A stretch of DNA of 64,000 nucleotides from Eurosta solidaginis (GCF_040869045.1 NC_090322.1:278406662-278470661); one strand, 5' to 3'; shown: positions 46,751 through 58,498, numbered from the stretch's first letter. Translations and numbers: made by a program. The notes: generated from the letters alone by a model not told the origin.

Positions 46751-47341
46751 CAGGGATGCACCTTAACGTTAAGCTAATCGTTTATCAAAAAATTTCCACC
46801 GTTTCCGTTGAAACACTTCGAAATATTATCGATAAAGAAATTATCAAGATAAATTGTATCTCGTTTTTATCCGAAACGAAAAGCTTTCGTTAACGTTAAA
46901 AACGTTAACAAAAACGTGATACTTTATGTTTGAATTGTGCTGGCAATGCTATAGCCATGGTGAAGCCGTAAGGTGGTAACAACGAGCGCACATACACACA
47001 CAAACTCCATATAATTTGTTTGTGTAATTCGTTGGTGGTAATGTCAAAAACACTCTGAGAAATGTTCGTACTGTCAAAATTCATGAGAAAAGTTGCAATC
47101 AGCTTGGCTATTGCTTTCACCTTTAATGACTCCGCCATCAATCAGCTTTGCCAGCATAGTTTGAAATTAATAATGAACATAAACGATTTGATTCCGTTTT
47201 GATATGGCAGAAAACGAAACGAAATCATTTCGTTAATTTGACGTTTTTAACGTTAATAAACGAAACGAAATGACTTTGTTTCGTTTATTAACGTTAATTA
47301 CCGTAACGAAATGATATCGGTTCGTTGGTTAAGCATGCCTG
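46751..47341. mobile_element. 591-bp hAT element related to the 220-bp MITE
   Basis: Starts CAGGGATGCACCTTAACG and ends GGTTAAGCATGCCTG. Exact 8-bp duplications CATTAAAG lie at 46743-46750 and 47342-47349. The right 130 bp repeats the AACGTTAATAAACGAAACGAA pattern of 43687-43906. A 78-codon minus-strand frame (46905-47141) is in the unique middle but has no recognised domain. Confidence 0.85.
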
Positions 47342-47349
47342 CATTAAAG

Positions 47350-50300
47350 ACTTAAGGGCAATTAAAATGGGGATATTCGCGTTCGCTTGCAGGGATTTAT
47401 GTAATATATCTACATGCACACATACATACATGTATATCTACATTTATGTATACATATATATATAATAATAGATCGTTGTTAGAGTGTTACTAACAAATGC
47501 TAATAATATGCCGAAACATGCTTTTTTACGCAACTTAAGTGCGAACAATAAGAGATTTAGCAAGATTAGAGTCATTTGACGTTGGCCAGCCATTGAGCTA
47601 AAACGAATACAAAAGAGGCATATGGGGTGATGTTTACTTTTCGTCAAAGCATAAAGCTGAAACGGACGGAAGCAAAAGAAAATAACACTAATCAGTTACG
47701 GTTACTTGAGAGGGTGTGGAGAAAAAGGACAAAAGATGGATTTACCATAAGGCAATAACAATTTGGAAGCGACGGTCTCTATACATATATATATATATAT
47801 TAACACAAATATGTGCACATGAAACCACTTGACTTCCTGACACGTGTATTCTTTCAGACCAACGTTAACGGACATTAACAAATGCATTACACACTCGTGC
47901 GTTTATAGATAGTATGATGGTATGGGTATAAAATATTTCAACGCCCATACAATTAACAACGATGAGCTAAGCTCTGTCCATTCACATAGAGAGGCACATA
48001 TCGTTGGTGAAAGTGAAAAACCGCGACATTGTCGTAAAACAAGACGCCTCACATCTAAGTTTGTTATTTTATTCTTTATGTCTAAATAGTTTTCCAAAAA
48101 AGTTAACCATGCGCTATACTTTTGTTTATGTAAATAGGTACACATCCATTTACTTCATGGCCTTTATATTTTGATAAATTAGCGACTAACCGCAAGGTTG
48201 GCAGAATTGAACAAAGGAATACAATTATTCCGGCAGGGTTATTTTATAACATTTGTTCCGGCATTTGATAGGGTTTTTCAGTTTGGATCATGAACAAACT
48301 GCTGTTGAGTTTATGGACACATTCAGTTTATGTGGGGTCCATACAGCCAATTTCACCTAAACTAACCTTTGACAACTGTTTTCTTTCCCAAACGATACAA
48401 ACTGTTTTTTTTTTTATTAAATATTTTCTGCATAAACAGAATGAATAGAGCAAAAAACTTTTTACAGGAGATACATATGTACATATATCTAGTATATTAT
48501 ACTTAAATAGGAGCTTTCAGAAATTTCGAAGTCTTAGTGCACTTTTTAGCTAGTTACGAGGAGTTTGCTTCCTCCACTGGTTACAGGATTAGTTCTTATT
48601 GGTCAACGTCTCAAGCCCCTCCCACTCACGCCTTCGGTCTCCTGTTTCTACGTTCCTACAAAGCATCACTTCTGCTCCACTTCCCGTTAACGCTTATTAC
48701 GATGCGTTGGGCTCGAACGCATTATGGCCAAGTAGGAATTTTTAGAAATTGCTCCAGCTCAAGTGAATCTAAAATTTGCTTTTAAAATTCTTATGGAAAG
48801 GGGACTCGATTTCTATCTTGTTGAATTTGAGACATTCTTATAAGTACACTTGTTTATGTGTATGCACATATTTAGATATATTATTTATACGAACTGGTCG
48901 CTTCTGTTTGCGTGCGCTTTTCCCTTATTTAACATCCCTCCATTGCCAAGTGCAATTTAAATGTTTTCAATATTTTCGTTCGATGTGATTGCAAAACCGT
49001 TGAGCTAAGAAATCACGTTTCATCCATCATCGTCGACAATGCAACAAATTGCTTTGGAGGCATATTAAATTTCTAAAAGCTGGTTCTAACATTACCAACA
49101 AACAATCTATAGCTTTTCTGGCCTCACGATCTGTTCATGAACGAGGCACTCGGCTTTGCTAACCTTTTTATTTTATCAATTTAATATTTATAGTTGTTAT
49201 TGTTGTTGATGTTGTTTCCATGTTATTGCATTGATTATTGGTTGTAATGTTGCAAATTAAATGCTTTGCAATACAATTTTTAAAGCGTCTTGCTCAATCC
49301 AAGAAATTCACCAATCAATTGGCAATACTTATATTTATGTATGTGCATACTACCATACTAACGTACATACATATATCCGTCCCCTTCTCCATTTGTTTGT
49401 ATGTATGCCACAAAAACTATATTATTTGAGAACGTGAAGTTTGTCATTTCATTGCAAAAACTCAAGCTGCACATTATATTGAATAATTTTGTATCGATAA
49501 TCACATACATACATACATACATGCATACATATAAGTACATTTATTACTGGTAAGCTGTAATTTTGTATATTTATGAGAAATTTAGCCAAACTTAAATTGC
49601 CAAGACCGTTCAAATCTACGTGACGGATTGCTGCAACTAAAGAGCTATATTTTTATAGATATAAGAATATACATACATACATACTTAGGTGTATCGAGCC
49701 ATTCCATGGAAAATCATAAATTTCGCCGATTTTCGAATTGCTTTCCTTATTAATTTTCAATGCTAATATATTTTAAATATATCAGACCTGCAGGACCAAA
49801 CGGATTAAATTAAAATGTACAAGAAATGCTCGAATTCACAGCTCCAATTTTACAATATACTCGTAGGATATGATAATATCAAAATTTACAAACTAGATTT
49901 CGTACATCTCTCGTGCAAACAATTTAACTTTGCACTATATTTTTTTTTTAATAAAGACATTTTATTCTTTTTTTGCTATTTTAATAAACGTTGTTCCAAG
50001 TATTACCAAAGGTGACTTTTTTTCAAATATGTATTATTAATATCGGTGAACTTTGGCCTGACTCACTACAGCCAAGAATTTTTGCTGTTCCGCAGTTTTG
50101 CTTATATTGGACCCTTCACACCCATATACAAATATTTCCAAAGCAAGTTTCGTTTTTTTTTTTTTGTTTTTGTTTAGACATATACCGCACAATATTAATG
50201 CACTAAAATGTTTTTCTGAAAAGGTTAAAGGTTTTCTTTAATTAAAAATGCGTACGATTTGTTCCATACCAACCGTGGAATGTTCCATATATGTATGGCT

Positions 50301-50870
50301 GAAGGAGTATACATAGAATTAAATGTGTTTATTTTCTGACCTCACTACCTTCCGTTAAAGATTTTAAGTGACTGATAGTGAATGCACGGATAAGAGCACA
50401 AATTAAAAGAAAATTATGAACGTACAAAGTGGCAGAGGTTATGACTATTATCATGAAATTGGGTATTAAAAGAACAACAACTTCCAGGTGAATTATTTCT
50501 GTTTACTGTTTGTTGAATGGATTTGCCCATGCTATAACGATTGCTGGTGCGGGTACAGATATGTGGCTTAAATCCAATTTATTAAATAGCATGCGAAAAA
50601 GATTGATTTGAAAAGGCTTCACATAAAAAATACAGTTTTTTGCAGCAGAAGGCTTCATACATATATAATTACAAAAATCAAGAATCAAATCGAAATATAT
50701 TATTGTTAACTGCAAAAACTTATTGGATCGCACAATAGTGTGGATAGCTGTAGAATGATACGAGTACTGAGTGAGTAGTATCGATAATTTTCCAAAAAAT
50801 GTACGAGTATTTCGTACTCGATACTTTTTACCAAGTACTGACACTTTAGCAGGTGCCGTTGGTCTACAGG
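47350..50870. other. Long mostly unique segment, no gene recognised
   Basis: Contains a (TA)n run at 47784-47801, (CATA)n at 49504-49530 and poly-T tracts, with no repeat ends or credible frames. With 27291-31284 it is one of the two largest transposon-poor stretches. Confidence 0.4.
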
Positions 50871-50879
50871 TTTAAGATC

Positions 50880-51560
50880 AACGAATTATAATCCATAAAC
50901 ACCATAACTTGAGCAAAAACTGAGATATATTCACCAAATCTGGTACACTAAATTATCTGAACTCAAGATACCGTCAACGATGCGGTAAAAGCTTCAATTT
51001 TTACTTAAAACGACTTTTTGATAACGGTGAAATTAGAAACGATTTCTGCAAATGGTAGTTGAAGAAAAGTTTGTGTTGACATCCAGAATCACTAACTCCA
51101 ACAAAATTATGAAAAGCTACTACTTAACTCCATAAATTTTCAATACATTTTAAATTGTAACTGTTGAGTGATTCTTTCATACAATTAAGTTTTTCATTTT
51201 ACTGCGAAATTTAGTTGGATAGAGTTATCAGATTTTGTTTTCAACAATATTTAGTATTGAAAAAGAGATTACGACCACACACACATACAAAAATTTCGAA
51301 AACTAATACTTGACGAGTTGATTAACTTTATAACGAAAAGTATAAATTTACTTTAACTTTGAAAAATGGGAGTGGCAGCACCCACATTTAGTAGAAGAAA
51401 ACTTAAAGGATTTGCCGTTGATATCATTTTTCAATTTGACAAAAATATGGTCCTTGGTAGTATATATAGATCTCAGTAAAATCGGTCGAGGACCACGCCT
51501 TTAAAAAAAAAAAGTTGCTTAAAGACTTTATCTTAACAAACTTTGCAGTATATATATGTA
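50880..51560 (-). repeat. Degenerate copy of the hairpin/array repeat (central part)
   Basis: Shares, in the orientation of 39021-40779, AACTTGAGCAAAA-CT, ATTATCTGAACTCA, AAAATGGGAGTGGCAGCACC near TAGTAGAAGAAAA, and GACCACGCC followed by an A-run. The ends are not preserved. Confidence 0.5.
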
Positions 51561-51656
51561 TGGTACGTAACAGCGCTGACCGTAGAGATATGGTAGTGAA
51601 AAGTATGAAAGTTTAAAAAAAGCTTATGAAACCGTGCTACTTTTAATTTTCCCTAC

Positions 51657-51765
51657 AATATGGCGGGAACAACATACATCGACTCCAAACGGCAATTGCA
51701 TGGGAGTATTTGTCAAACCACTGCCTAGGGCCGACCCTAGTTTAGAACAACTTTTTTCTAATTGA
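51657..51765 (-). repeat. tRNA-derived SINE fragment
   Basis: GCGGGAACAACATACATCGA and CTCCAAACGGCA followed by GTCAAACCACTGCC-AGG match the middle of the minus-strand SINE copies. Confidence 0.4.
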
Positions 51766-52089
51766 AATTTTTTTTTAATGACATCAAAAATCTACTTATT
51801 CTTATGAAATCGGTAAGAACATATTTTTTTTTTCAGAAACTGTTATGTAGCCTCTTATGGAATACGGTATTGGAATAGTTTGTTTCAGCTTTTAAATCAT
51901 CTAATGCTCGTGACGTTTTTCTCTAAATGTATCCTTTGTATGTATGTGAGAGCACATATTCACACCTCCCTCCATCTTTTTCGCTTCATCTATCTCCATC
52001 TTCGTCTCATTATATCTCTCTGTCAGTCTATCTCTTTTGTTCCAGTCCCACTCCGAGTCTCAGTCCCAGTTCTAGTCCTAATCCCAGTC
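51766..52089. other. Spacer ending in a TCCCAG-rich run
   Basis: AT-rich sequence passing into an imperfect (CCCAGT)n stretch at 52041-52105 at the border of the hAT fragment. Confidence 0.5.
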
Positions 52090-52764
52090 CCAGTCCCTCT
52101 CTGGTCGGAAAAAAGGATCGTAAACACTAATATAGGCAAATTTGTATACCAAATTTCAGGAAAATCGAATAGGACGTATGTAAATAGGTATGTGGGTATT
52201 ATTAATTCATATCTCTATTTCGGCTTCGCATGCATATTTATTAGTATTGCCAGGTTGATGCGACTAAATCGAATATCACAATGAAAATTACTCTAGAGCT
52301 CTCAGCAATGGCTTTCATTTGATATCCATATTACCCACACATTCTAGGGGTATCGGGTCCACGTTTTGGCCTATATCTCGAGACCCTAGTCACCCAGCGG
52401 TATAATATATTACTCTATACTAAAGCACTCATCAACAGCTTCCATTTGATATCCATATTCTATAAACACATTCTAGGGGTACCCTGGTCCACGTTTGAAC
52501 AAAATCGACTCACGCATTTATTCAAACACTGGCGACAACTAACACACATTTTAGCCTTTCCTTTTATATATATAGATTTTTTTTTCACACTTCACTATAA
52601 TATTAAAACGAATTGCAGATATTCATTGCTTTTGAAATTCGGCTTAAAAATTTCACATGGAACAACTAAAGACTCTCCAGAATTAAAAAAAATGTCTTAG
52701 TACTTTTAAATCTCGGGCCCCCTCAGAAACCCCTGGTCCGGGGGCCTCTCCCTCGTCGGGCCTG
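52090..52764 (-). mobile_element. hAT family 1 end fragment (copy 3)
   Basis: From GGATCGTAAACACTAATATA to the hAT terminus CTCGTCGGGCCTG at 52764, it follows hAT copy 1 from about 4605 to 5354, including the ~600-bp segment and the two 130-bp units. The other end and the transposase are missing. It shows that the 600-bp segment belongs to more than one family member. Confidence 0.8.
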
Positions 52765-53113
52765 GTGAAATGCTATACTTGATATCATTCGCCATAATAT
52801 TTTTATTGATAAGCAGTTTGTTTAATTAAACACCAAGCAATTACACGGAAGTATATCCGCACCACCTGAAAATATGAGTGCCGCTGCGTATACGTAACAT
52901 TTTATTATTACGTATAAACATTAAAATAAAATTGCAATAAAATAATATTGGGAATATAAACTGAGATGTAACCTATCCTGTATTTCAAGATAGATAAAAC
53001 TACACACGGGGTGCAAAACCAGTTCAAAATCGGTTCAGTAGTTTAGGAGTCCATCGCAGACAAACATAGTGACACGTGATTTTTATATTTAAAGATATAT
53101 ATATAAAGATAGA
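52765..53113 (+). other. Possible retrotransposon 3'-UTR remnant
   Basis: GGTTCAGTAGTTTAGGAGTC followed by GACAAACATAGTGACACGTG, near 53030-53080, resembles the 3' end of RTE/CR1-like insect retrotransposons as I know it. No frame or duplication supports it. Confidence 0.3.
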
Positions 53114-53115
53114 TA

Positions 53116-53806
53116 TGGGGTATTCCATCCCATTTCGACCAATTTTGAATCCGACCCCTTTAGAATTGGCTGAAAGTTTTTCTTCTTTTTCTAGCTTACG
53201 AAAGACGTTTTTCAGAAGTTTTTCTAATTTTTTCATCCAACTCAAAAAAAGTTATGAATTTTTAAAAAAACACCGTTTTTGTTTTCAAAATGCTATAAAT
53301 TTTTCAAAAATTGACCGTTTGGGATCATTTTTTTTTTAAATATGTTTTTAAATGTACTTTTCGGAAAAAATACAAAAAAATTTTAAAGTTTTTTTTTCAA
53401 TTAAATAAAAAAAAAAAATTCTCGGCCCACTCCGGGATTAGTGGGGATGATTGCAGAATTGATTGAAGTTTTTTATGAGAAAAAAAGGGCGAAATTCGTA
53501 AAATCTCGAAAAACTGAAAAATTACAAAAAAAAAACTTTACAAATTTTTTTGAATTTTTTCCGAAAAGAACATTTAAAAACAAATTTAAAGAAAACAAGA
53601 TCCCAAGCGGTCAATTTTTGAAAAGTTATAGCATTTTGAAAACAAAAACGGTGTTTTTTTAAAAATTCATAACTTTTTTGGGTTGGATGAAAACATTTGA
53701 AAAGCTTCTGAAAAACGTCTTTCGTAAGCTAGAAAAAGAAGAAAAACTATCAGCCAATTCTAAATTGTCGGGTTCAAAATTGGTCGAAATAGGATGGAAT
53801 ACCCCA
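53116..53806. mobile_element. 691-bp foldback element
   Basis: Left arm about 53116-53400 and right arm about 53520-53806 are long imperfect complements; outer ends TGGGGTATTCCATCC and GGATGGAATACCCCA. A TA dinucleotide lies on each side (53114-53115, 53807-53808), compatible with a Tc1/mariner-type target, though TA is common here. Short frames in the arms are by-products of the A/T-rich arms. Confidence 0.75.
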
Positions 53807-53974
53807 TATATATATTTGTATAATTAGGTGAGGGCGCAACCCTGAATGGCCACCATACTTTTAAAATGTCTCTATTGGAATGCGGAGTGCAATACCTTTC
53901 TTTCGATACCAATACTAGCATATCCCATGTAATCTTTTTCTAATTTCAAATAGGTTGCAACCTTGTAACAATAT

Positions 53975-54493
53975 TATGACGAATATTAGCAACACTAAGG
54001 GAAACTATCATCTCTAAGCACATGCTAAGCAGTGACTTGTATGCACATCAATAGATCAATCATTATGTCTACACATATGTACGTACACGCAGCGGAGAAG
54101 AGACGCACAAACACATGCAGATATCTTATCTGAGATGCTCCCAAAAGTATGCAATTATAATTGTGGAAGTGTCGTTCACAAATACACGCGCATATCAGAA
54201 GCTATGCACGTGCATCTGTAGTTATAATTATATAGCAGTAACTAAGTAAATTCTGGAAGAGCCAGAAGTATGCAAACGAGAAATCACAGAGTATAAAAGA
54301 CCGCAACAGTAGCGGCACGAAAATCAGTTTCATTTAAGCAAGCTATTGGTTGTGAAGTATCAGTGTTATTGTGACGTACTTTAATAAAGGCCATTTTGCA
54401 TTATTAAATATTGGAGTTATTTATTCAACAGTTTAGCGATACGAACGTTAGTAGAAGGTTGCAAATAAGAGGAATTGCAGCAAATTCGTTACA
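53975..54493 (+). repeat. 5' LTR
   Basis: 519 bp ending AAATTCGTTACA. It carries a TATA box in GAGTATAAAAG (54290-54300) and an AATAAA signal at about 54383-54388, so U3, R and U5 are recognisable. Compared with the 3' LTR it has an extra block near 54216-54250 and an extra TTGTGACGTAC-like insert near 54370. Confidence 0.9.
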
Positions 54494-54495
54494 GC

Positions 54496-54511
54496 TGGTG
54501 TCAGAAGAGGA
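54496..54511 (+). promoter_or_regulatory. Primer binding site, tRNA-Leu type
   Basis: TGGTGTCAGAAGAGG begins two bases after the LTR. TGGTGTCAGAAG is the complement of the ...CTTCTGACACCA 3' end of a leucine tRNA. It would prime minus-strand synthesis. Confidence 0.8.
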
Positions 54512-54552
54512 ATTGTTGAATAAGTTCCGAAGACTTAGAATACAACTTGGAC

Positions 54553-55960
54553 ATGGCAAAGTGGAGTGAATTAAAGATCGAGCAGCTGAAAAAGGAGTTG
54601 GAGAGCCGTGGATGAATACAAGCGGCATTAAACTCGAACTTCAAGCACCACTACGCGAGGCAATGGAAGCAGAAGGAATTAACGTGGAGAAGTATGTCTT
54701 TCATCTCGATGTCGACGAGACGATAACAAAAATTGAAGAAAAAATGAAACATCGCAGACAGTTACGGGCACAGACTTGAACGCGATTTTAGCTGCAATAT
54801 CTGCTCAAACATCGACAATGGCATCTCAACTGGAATCACAGGAGACACGTATAACATCCAAGATGGAAACTCAACTGGAAGAACAGAAGACATATATGAC
54901 ATCCAAGATGGAAACTCAACTGGAAGAATAGAAAACATATATGGCATCTCAATTGGAATCGCAGGAGACACGCATAACATCGACGATTGAAGCACAAGAA
55001 ACGCGTATTTCAGAAATTTCGGCACAGATTACATCAAAGTTGGAAGCACAACTGAAATAACAAGAGACACACATAACAGTACAATTCGAAGCGGAAGAGG
55101 CGCGTATATCATTAAAACTCGTAGCGCGTATGGACGAGAAAATAACGCAGTTTGGGGAAAAAATCGAGGCCAAAGTGGATGCTTTGAGAGGTTGTATACA
55201 GGAGTTGCAACTAAATCGCCCAACAGTTTCAGCGAGTAATCCAGAGGTAAAAACTCCATTTTTTGACGGTTCTGTTCCTTTCCAGGTCTTCAAGCTAGAG
55301 TTTGAGAAGACCGCAGCAGGGAACAACTGTAATGCTGATGATAAAGTTGCTGCACTGTTCATGGCATTGAAAGGACCTGCAGCTGAGATCTTACAAACCA
55401 TTGCAGAGGGTGAACGGAACTGTTATGAAGCATTGATCGGCGCTCTAGAGAGACGATACGGAACTGAACATAGGGAACAGATATACCAAATGGAGTTACT
55501 GAATCGCTTCCAGAGGCCTGGTGAAATATTGCAAGAGTTTGCGTCGGATGTTGAAAGGCTAGCACATTTAGCGAATGCGGACGCACCCGTGCAATACACT
55601 GAAAGGGTAAAGATTCAGAGCTTTATAAATGGCATGCGAGACGTAACAAAGCGAGCTACATACGCAAACCCAAAGCCAATATTCGCTGAAACGGTATCAC
55701 ATGCTCTGATTCAGGAAATAGCGTCGCTTCTGTGTAAGCCAGTTTTAAAAGCACGCCGTGTCGAAGTAGAAAGGCCAGAGTGGGCACACGCAATTTTAGA
55801 AGCTTTAAAAGGAACGAAACAGAAGATTAATGGTGCAATCAAATTTTTTAAGTGTGGAAAGCCAGGCCACATTGCGCTTATTGCAGCACCGGTCCTGGTA
55901 GTTCCAACTTGGCTTGTCGTAAACGTAAAGCTGGAGGAGATAAGCAAGAGCGATTCAGAT
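54553..55960 (+). pseudogene. gag pseudogene of the Ty3/gypsy element
   Basis: It begins at the ATG at 54553 with a K-W-S-E-L-K-x-x-Q-L-K-x-E-L-x-x-R-G pattern, like the SAP-type helix-turn-helix seen at the start of some insect gypsy gag proteins, and reaches an in-frame stop at about codon 21. From about 54780 to 55130 repeated Q-L-E-x-Q-E-T heptad units predict a long coiled coil, again with stops (near 54928 and 55058). An open stretch, 55130-56002, encodes the capsid-like core (FEKTAAGNNCNADDKVAALF to RRYG, residues about 55-110) and the start of a CCHC knuckle, FFKCGKPGHIA, after which a frameshift removes the last zinc ligand. Gag packages the element RNA. It cannot be made intact here. 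Confidence 0.8.
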
Positions 55961-56310
55961 GTAAAGATCGGAAACTTGCCCCAGCTACTGAATGTCCTGT
56001 AATATCTGTGTCGCAAATTGGAAGGAAATCAAGTAGTCTTACCGTCAGAGGGAATTTGGATGGAAAAGAACGTGTACTGACTGTAGATACGGGCGCATCT
56101 CATTCCTTAATTCGATCTGATTTGGTCAACAGGAGAGTAAAACCATTACCTGGAGCAAGGTTGCGTACGGTCACTGGAGAGTATAGCCAAGTCCGGGGAG
56201 AAGTGATCTGTGAAGCTTAATTGGGAAGGTCATGGTTCTACACAAATTCGTTGTAGCGGAGATTATTGATGAAGTCATATTGGGAGTGGACTTCTTAGTT
56301 GACCATGACA
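55960..56310 (+). pseudogene. Retropepsin-like protease remnant
   Basis: In the frame of 55852-56220 the sequence LTVDTGASHSLI contains the catalytic D-T-G motif of aspartic proteases, followed by a flap-like region. The frame stops at 56218-56220, and the typical ILGVDFL end of the domain appears in another frame near 56275-56305. The protease would process the gag-pol polyprotein. Frameshift and stop make it inactive. Confidence 0.8.
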
Positions 56311-56594
56311 AATGAACCATTGTTTACAATCGAATGAACAGACAGTTCTCCTCCGGGGACGAAAAACTAATGTAGCACAAAAACAGTTGCATTGTATATA
56401 CATATATTCATATATCTAAGGCTCCTTATTTTATTTGTCCAACAAATTGTACAAAAAGATGCAAAACACTTAAATATATTAATATATAAATTTATACTAA
56501 ATATAGGAAGTTAACGACCTGCAGTATAAACTGACATTCCGCGTTTAAAACAAATTGATTGTTTGTCTATAGTTGAGAACTTCAGCTTATCGAC
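56310..56594 (+). other. Internal deletion zone of the LTR element
   Basis: Where reverse transcriptase, RNase H and the integrase core should be there is only short AT-rich sequence of uncertain origin. Several kilobases expected for pol are missing between 56310 and about 56880. Confidence 0.7.
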
Positions 56595-57263
56595 ATGCGG
56601 AGAAGGACTATGCGTTATAAGAACCATGATATACCACTTAACTTCAGTTTGAAGAAAGGGTTCAGTAGTAATCGAGTACTGGTGAAGAAGACTCGACAAA
56701 TACCACGAAAGTCAAAGGCAAAGGTTGATGGGTCGAATGGGCCAGATAAAGCGAAATCAAAAGTACCTGCGAGAGAAACACTGGCATTGACAAAACCAAA
56801 TGGACGCACAAAAATGAAAGAACGAATTTCCCAGAAAGAATGCGAGGGTAGTTTCAAGCCGGAGCGCACTACTTTTGTGAAACGTGGGAACGATACTGAT
56901 TATGCGAAGCCAATCCGTCAAGCGCAAGCTCTGCGAAGTAGTTTATTGGCCAAACAACAGAGTGCGAGGGAACGATCCAGGATAATGAGTAGTAAGATGA
57001 AACGCAGGTACGATGAGAACAATAATTCGGACGGTTTTTTGGCGGGAGATTTGGTACTGTTATACAACCCTCACCGGCGGAAAGGTGTTCCATCCAAATT
57101 TCGGTGCAGTTGGGAAGGCCCGTACAAAGTTGTGAAGAAGATCAGTGATACCATGTACCGCATACAAACCATTGGGAAACCACGAAATAGAAGAGTGGTA
57201 CATTTGGAGATGCTAGCAGCGTTTAGATCGAGAGATTTGTCTGATCGGGACGATCAGACTTAG
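56595..57263 (+). pseudogene. Integrase carboxy-terminal remnant (GPY/F module)
   Basis: A 222-codon frame. Its first ~90 residues are basic and not recognised and may be unrelated sequence joined by the deletion. From about residue 95 the pattern is gypsy integrase tail: R-x-R-S-x-x-M-S-S-K-M-K-R-R-Y-D, GFLAGDLVLLYNP, RRKGVPSKF, then the GPY/F motif WEGPYKVVKKISD and YRIQ, and RRVVHLEMLAAF. The zinc-binding HHCC and D-D-E core are missing. The stop at 57261-57263 is about 10 bases before the 3' LTR, as in many Ty3/gypsy elements without env. Confidence 0.8.
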
Positions 57264-57274
57264 GTAGCGGGCAG

Positions 57275-57763
57275 TGTAACAGTAGCAACACTAAGGGACA
57301 CTATCATCTCTAAGCCGATGCTAAGCAGTGACTTGTATGCACATCAATAGATCAATCATTATGTCTACACATATGTACATACACGCAGCGGAGAAGAGAC
57401 GCACAAACACATGCAGATTTTTTATCTGAGATGTTCCCAAAAGTATGCAATTATAATTGTGGAAGTGTCGCTCACAAACACACGCGCATATGAGAAGCTA
57501 TACACGTGCAGTGACTAAGTAACTAACTAAATTCTGGAAGAGCCAGAAGTATGCAAACGAGAAATCACAGAGTATAAAAGGCCGCAACAGTAGAGGCACC
57601 ATAATCAGTTTCATTTAAGCAAGCTATTGGTTGTGAAGTATCAGTGTATTTTAATAAAGGCCATTTTGCATTATTAAATATTGGATTTATTTATTCAACA
57701 GTTTAGCGATACGAAAGTTAGTAGAAGGTTGCAAATAAGAGGAATTGCAATAAATTCGTTACA
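57275..57763 (+). repeat. 3' LTR
   Basis: 489 bp, TGTAACAGTAGC to AATTCGTTACA. Preceded by the weak purine-rich AGGTAGCGGGCAG that likely acts as polypurine tract. Carries TATAAAAGG near 57573 and AATAAAGG near 57652. Confidence 0.9.
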
Positions 57764-57917
57764 GTATCCTCAGTGGCAACATTTAAGTAGAAAGTCTTAA
57801 AATGTGATACGCTATGTGCCGAATTTTATTTAAATCGGTTAAGCCGTTTCCGTGATCGGTCCGGATATACAAAATCGTTTTAGTAAGAAACAAAGATTAT
57901 ACCTGCATAGCTTTTAC

Positions 57918-58333
57918 ATGTTGTTGTTGTTGTTGTAGCGATAAAGTTGCTGCCCGAAAGATTTGGGGAGTGTTATCGATGTGATGGTCCTTTGCCGGAT
58001 ACAGATCCGTTATGCTCCTGTACCACAGCACCATTAAGGTGCTAGCCCGACCATCTCGGGAACGATTTATGTGGCCACATTAAACCTTCAGGCCATACCC
58101 TCCCTCCCTAACCCCAAGTTCCATGAGGAGCTTAAGGTCGCCAGAGCCTCGTCTGTTAGTGAAACAGGATTCGCGGATAGGTGAGGTTGACAATTGGCTT
58201 TGGAGAAGCTATATATTGCGCTGGCAACCTGAAGGGTTGCGCTACACAGCCCCTTGAATCTGGTATTTTAGTCGCCTCTTACGACAGGCATACCTACCGC
58301 GGGTATATTCTGACCCCCTAACCCACTGGGGGG
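57918..58333 (+). repeat. 416-bp retroposed repeat, (GTT)n start
   Basis: Starts with (TTG)n then TAGCGATAAAG and ends CCCTAACCCACTGGGGGG. The 11-bp duplication ATAGCTTTTAC flanks it (57907-57917 and 58334-58344), showing target-primed insertion. Near the 3' end is CGCCTCTTACGACAGGCATA then CCTACCGCGGGTATATTC, a motif shared with 20445-20500. I read it as the 3' end of a non-LTR family or a SINE using that end. Confidence 0.85.
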
Positions 58334-58498
58334 ATAGCTTTTACCTCTGCAGCGATGTTTTTTGTTGGTAAAATCTCGAATTGAACCAATTCGGATCTGT
58401 CACGTTTTTTTTTATAGTAAACCCTGAATTTTATATGCAAAAAATGAATAGCATGTTCATATTTTATTGCGAATGTGCAAAAATATGGCGAAAATCGC

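Larger units (their letters stand above)
53975..57763 (+). mobile_element. Ty3/gypsy LTR retrotransposon, internally deleted
   Basis: Two LTRs (53975-54493 and 57275-57763) flank broken gag and protease frames and a surviving integrase tail. RT, RNase H and most of integrase are gone. The flanks ATAT (53971-53974) and GTAT (57764-57767) match at 3 of 4; the solo LTR at 16375 is flanked by GTAT twice, supporting a 4-bp RTAT target. It needs proteins from another copy to move. Confidence 0.9.

Noticed and set aside
53076..53662. Lys/Phe-rich open frames in the foldback arms
   Set aside because: They mirror each other across the inverted repeat and consist of A/T-run codons.
56595..56860. First part of the 222-codon frame considered as env or an accessory gene
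   Set aside because: No signal peptide, membrane segment or known motif; it is basic, low-complexity sequence joined to the integrase tail by the deletion.
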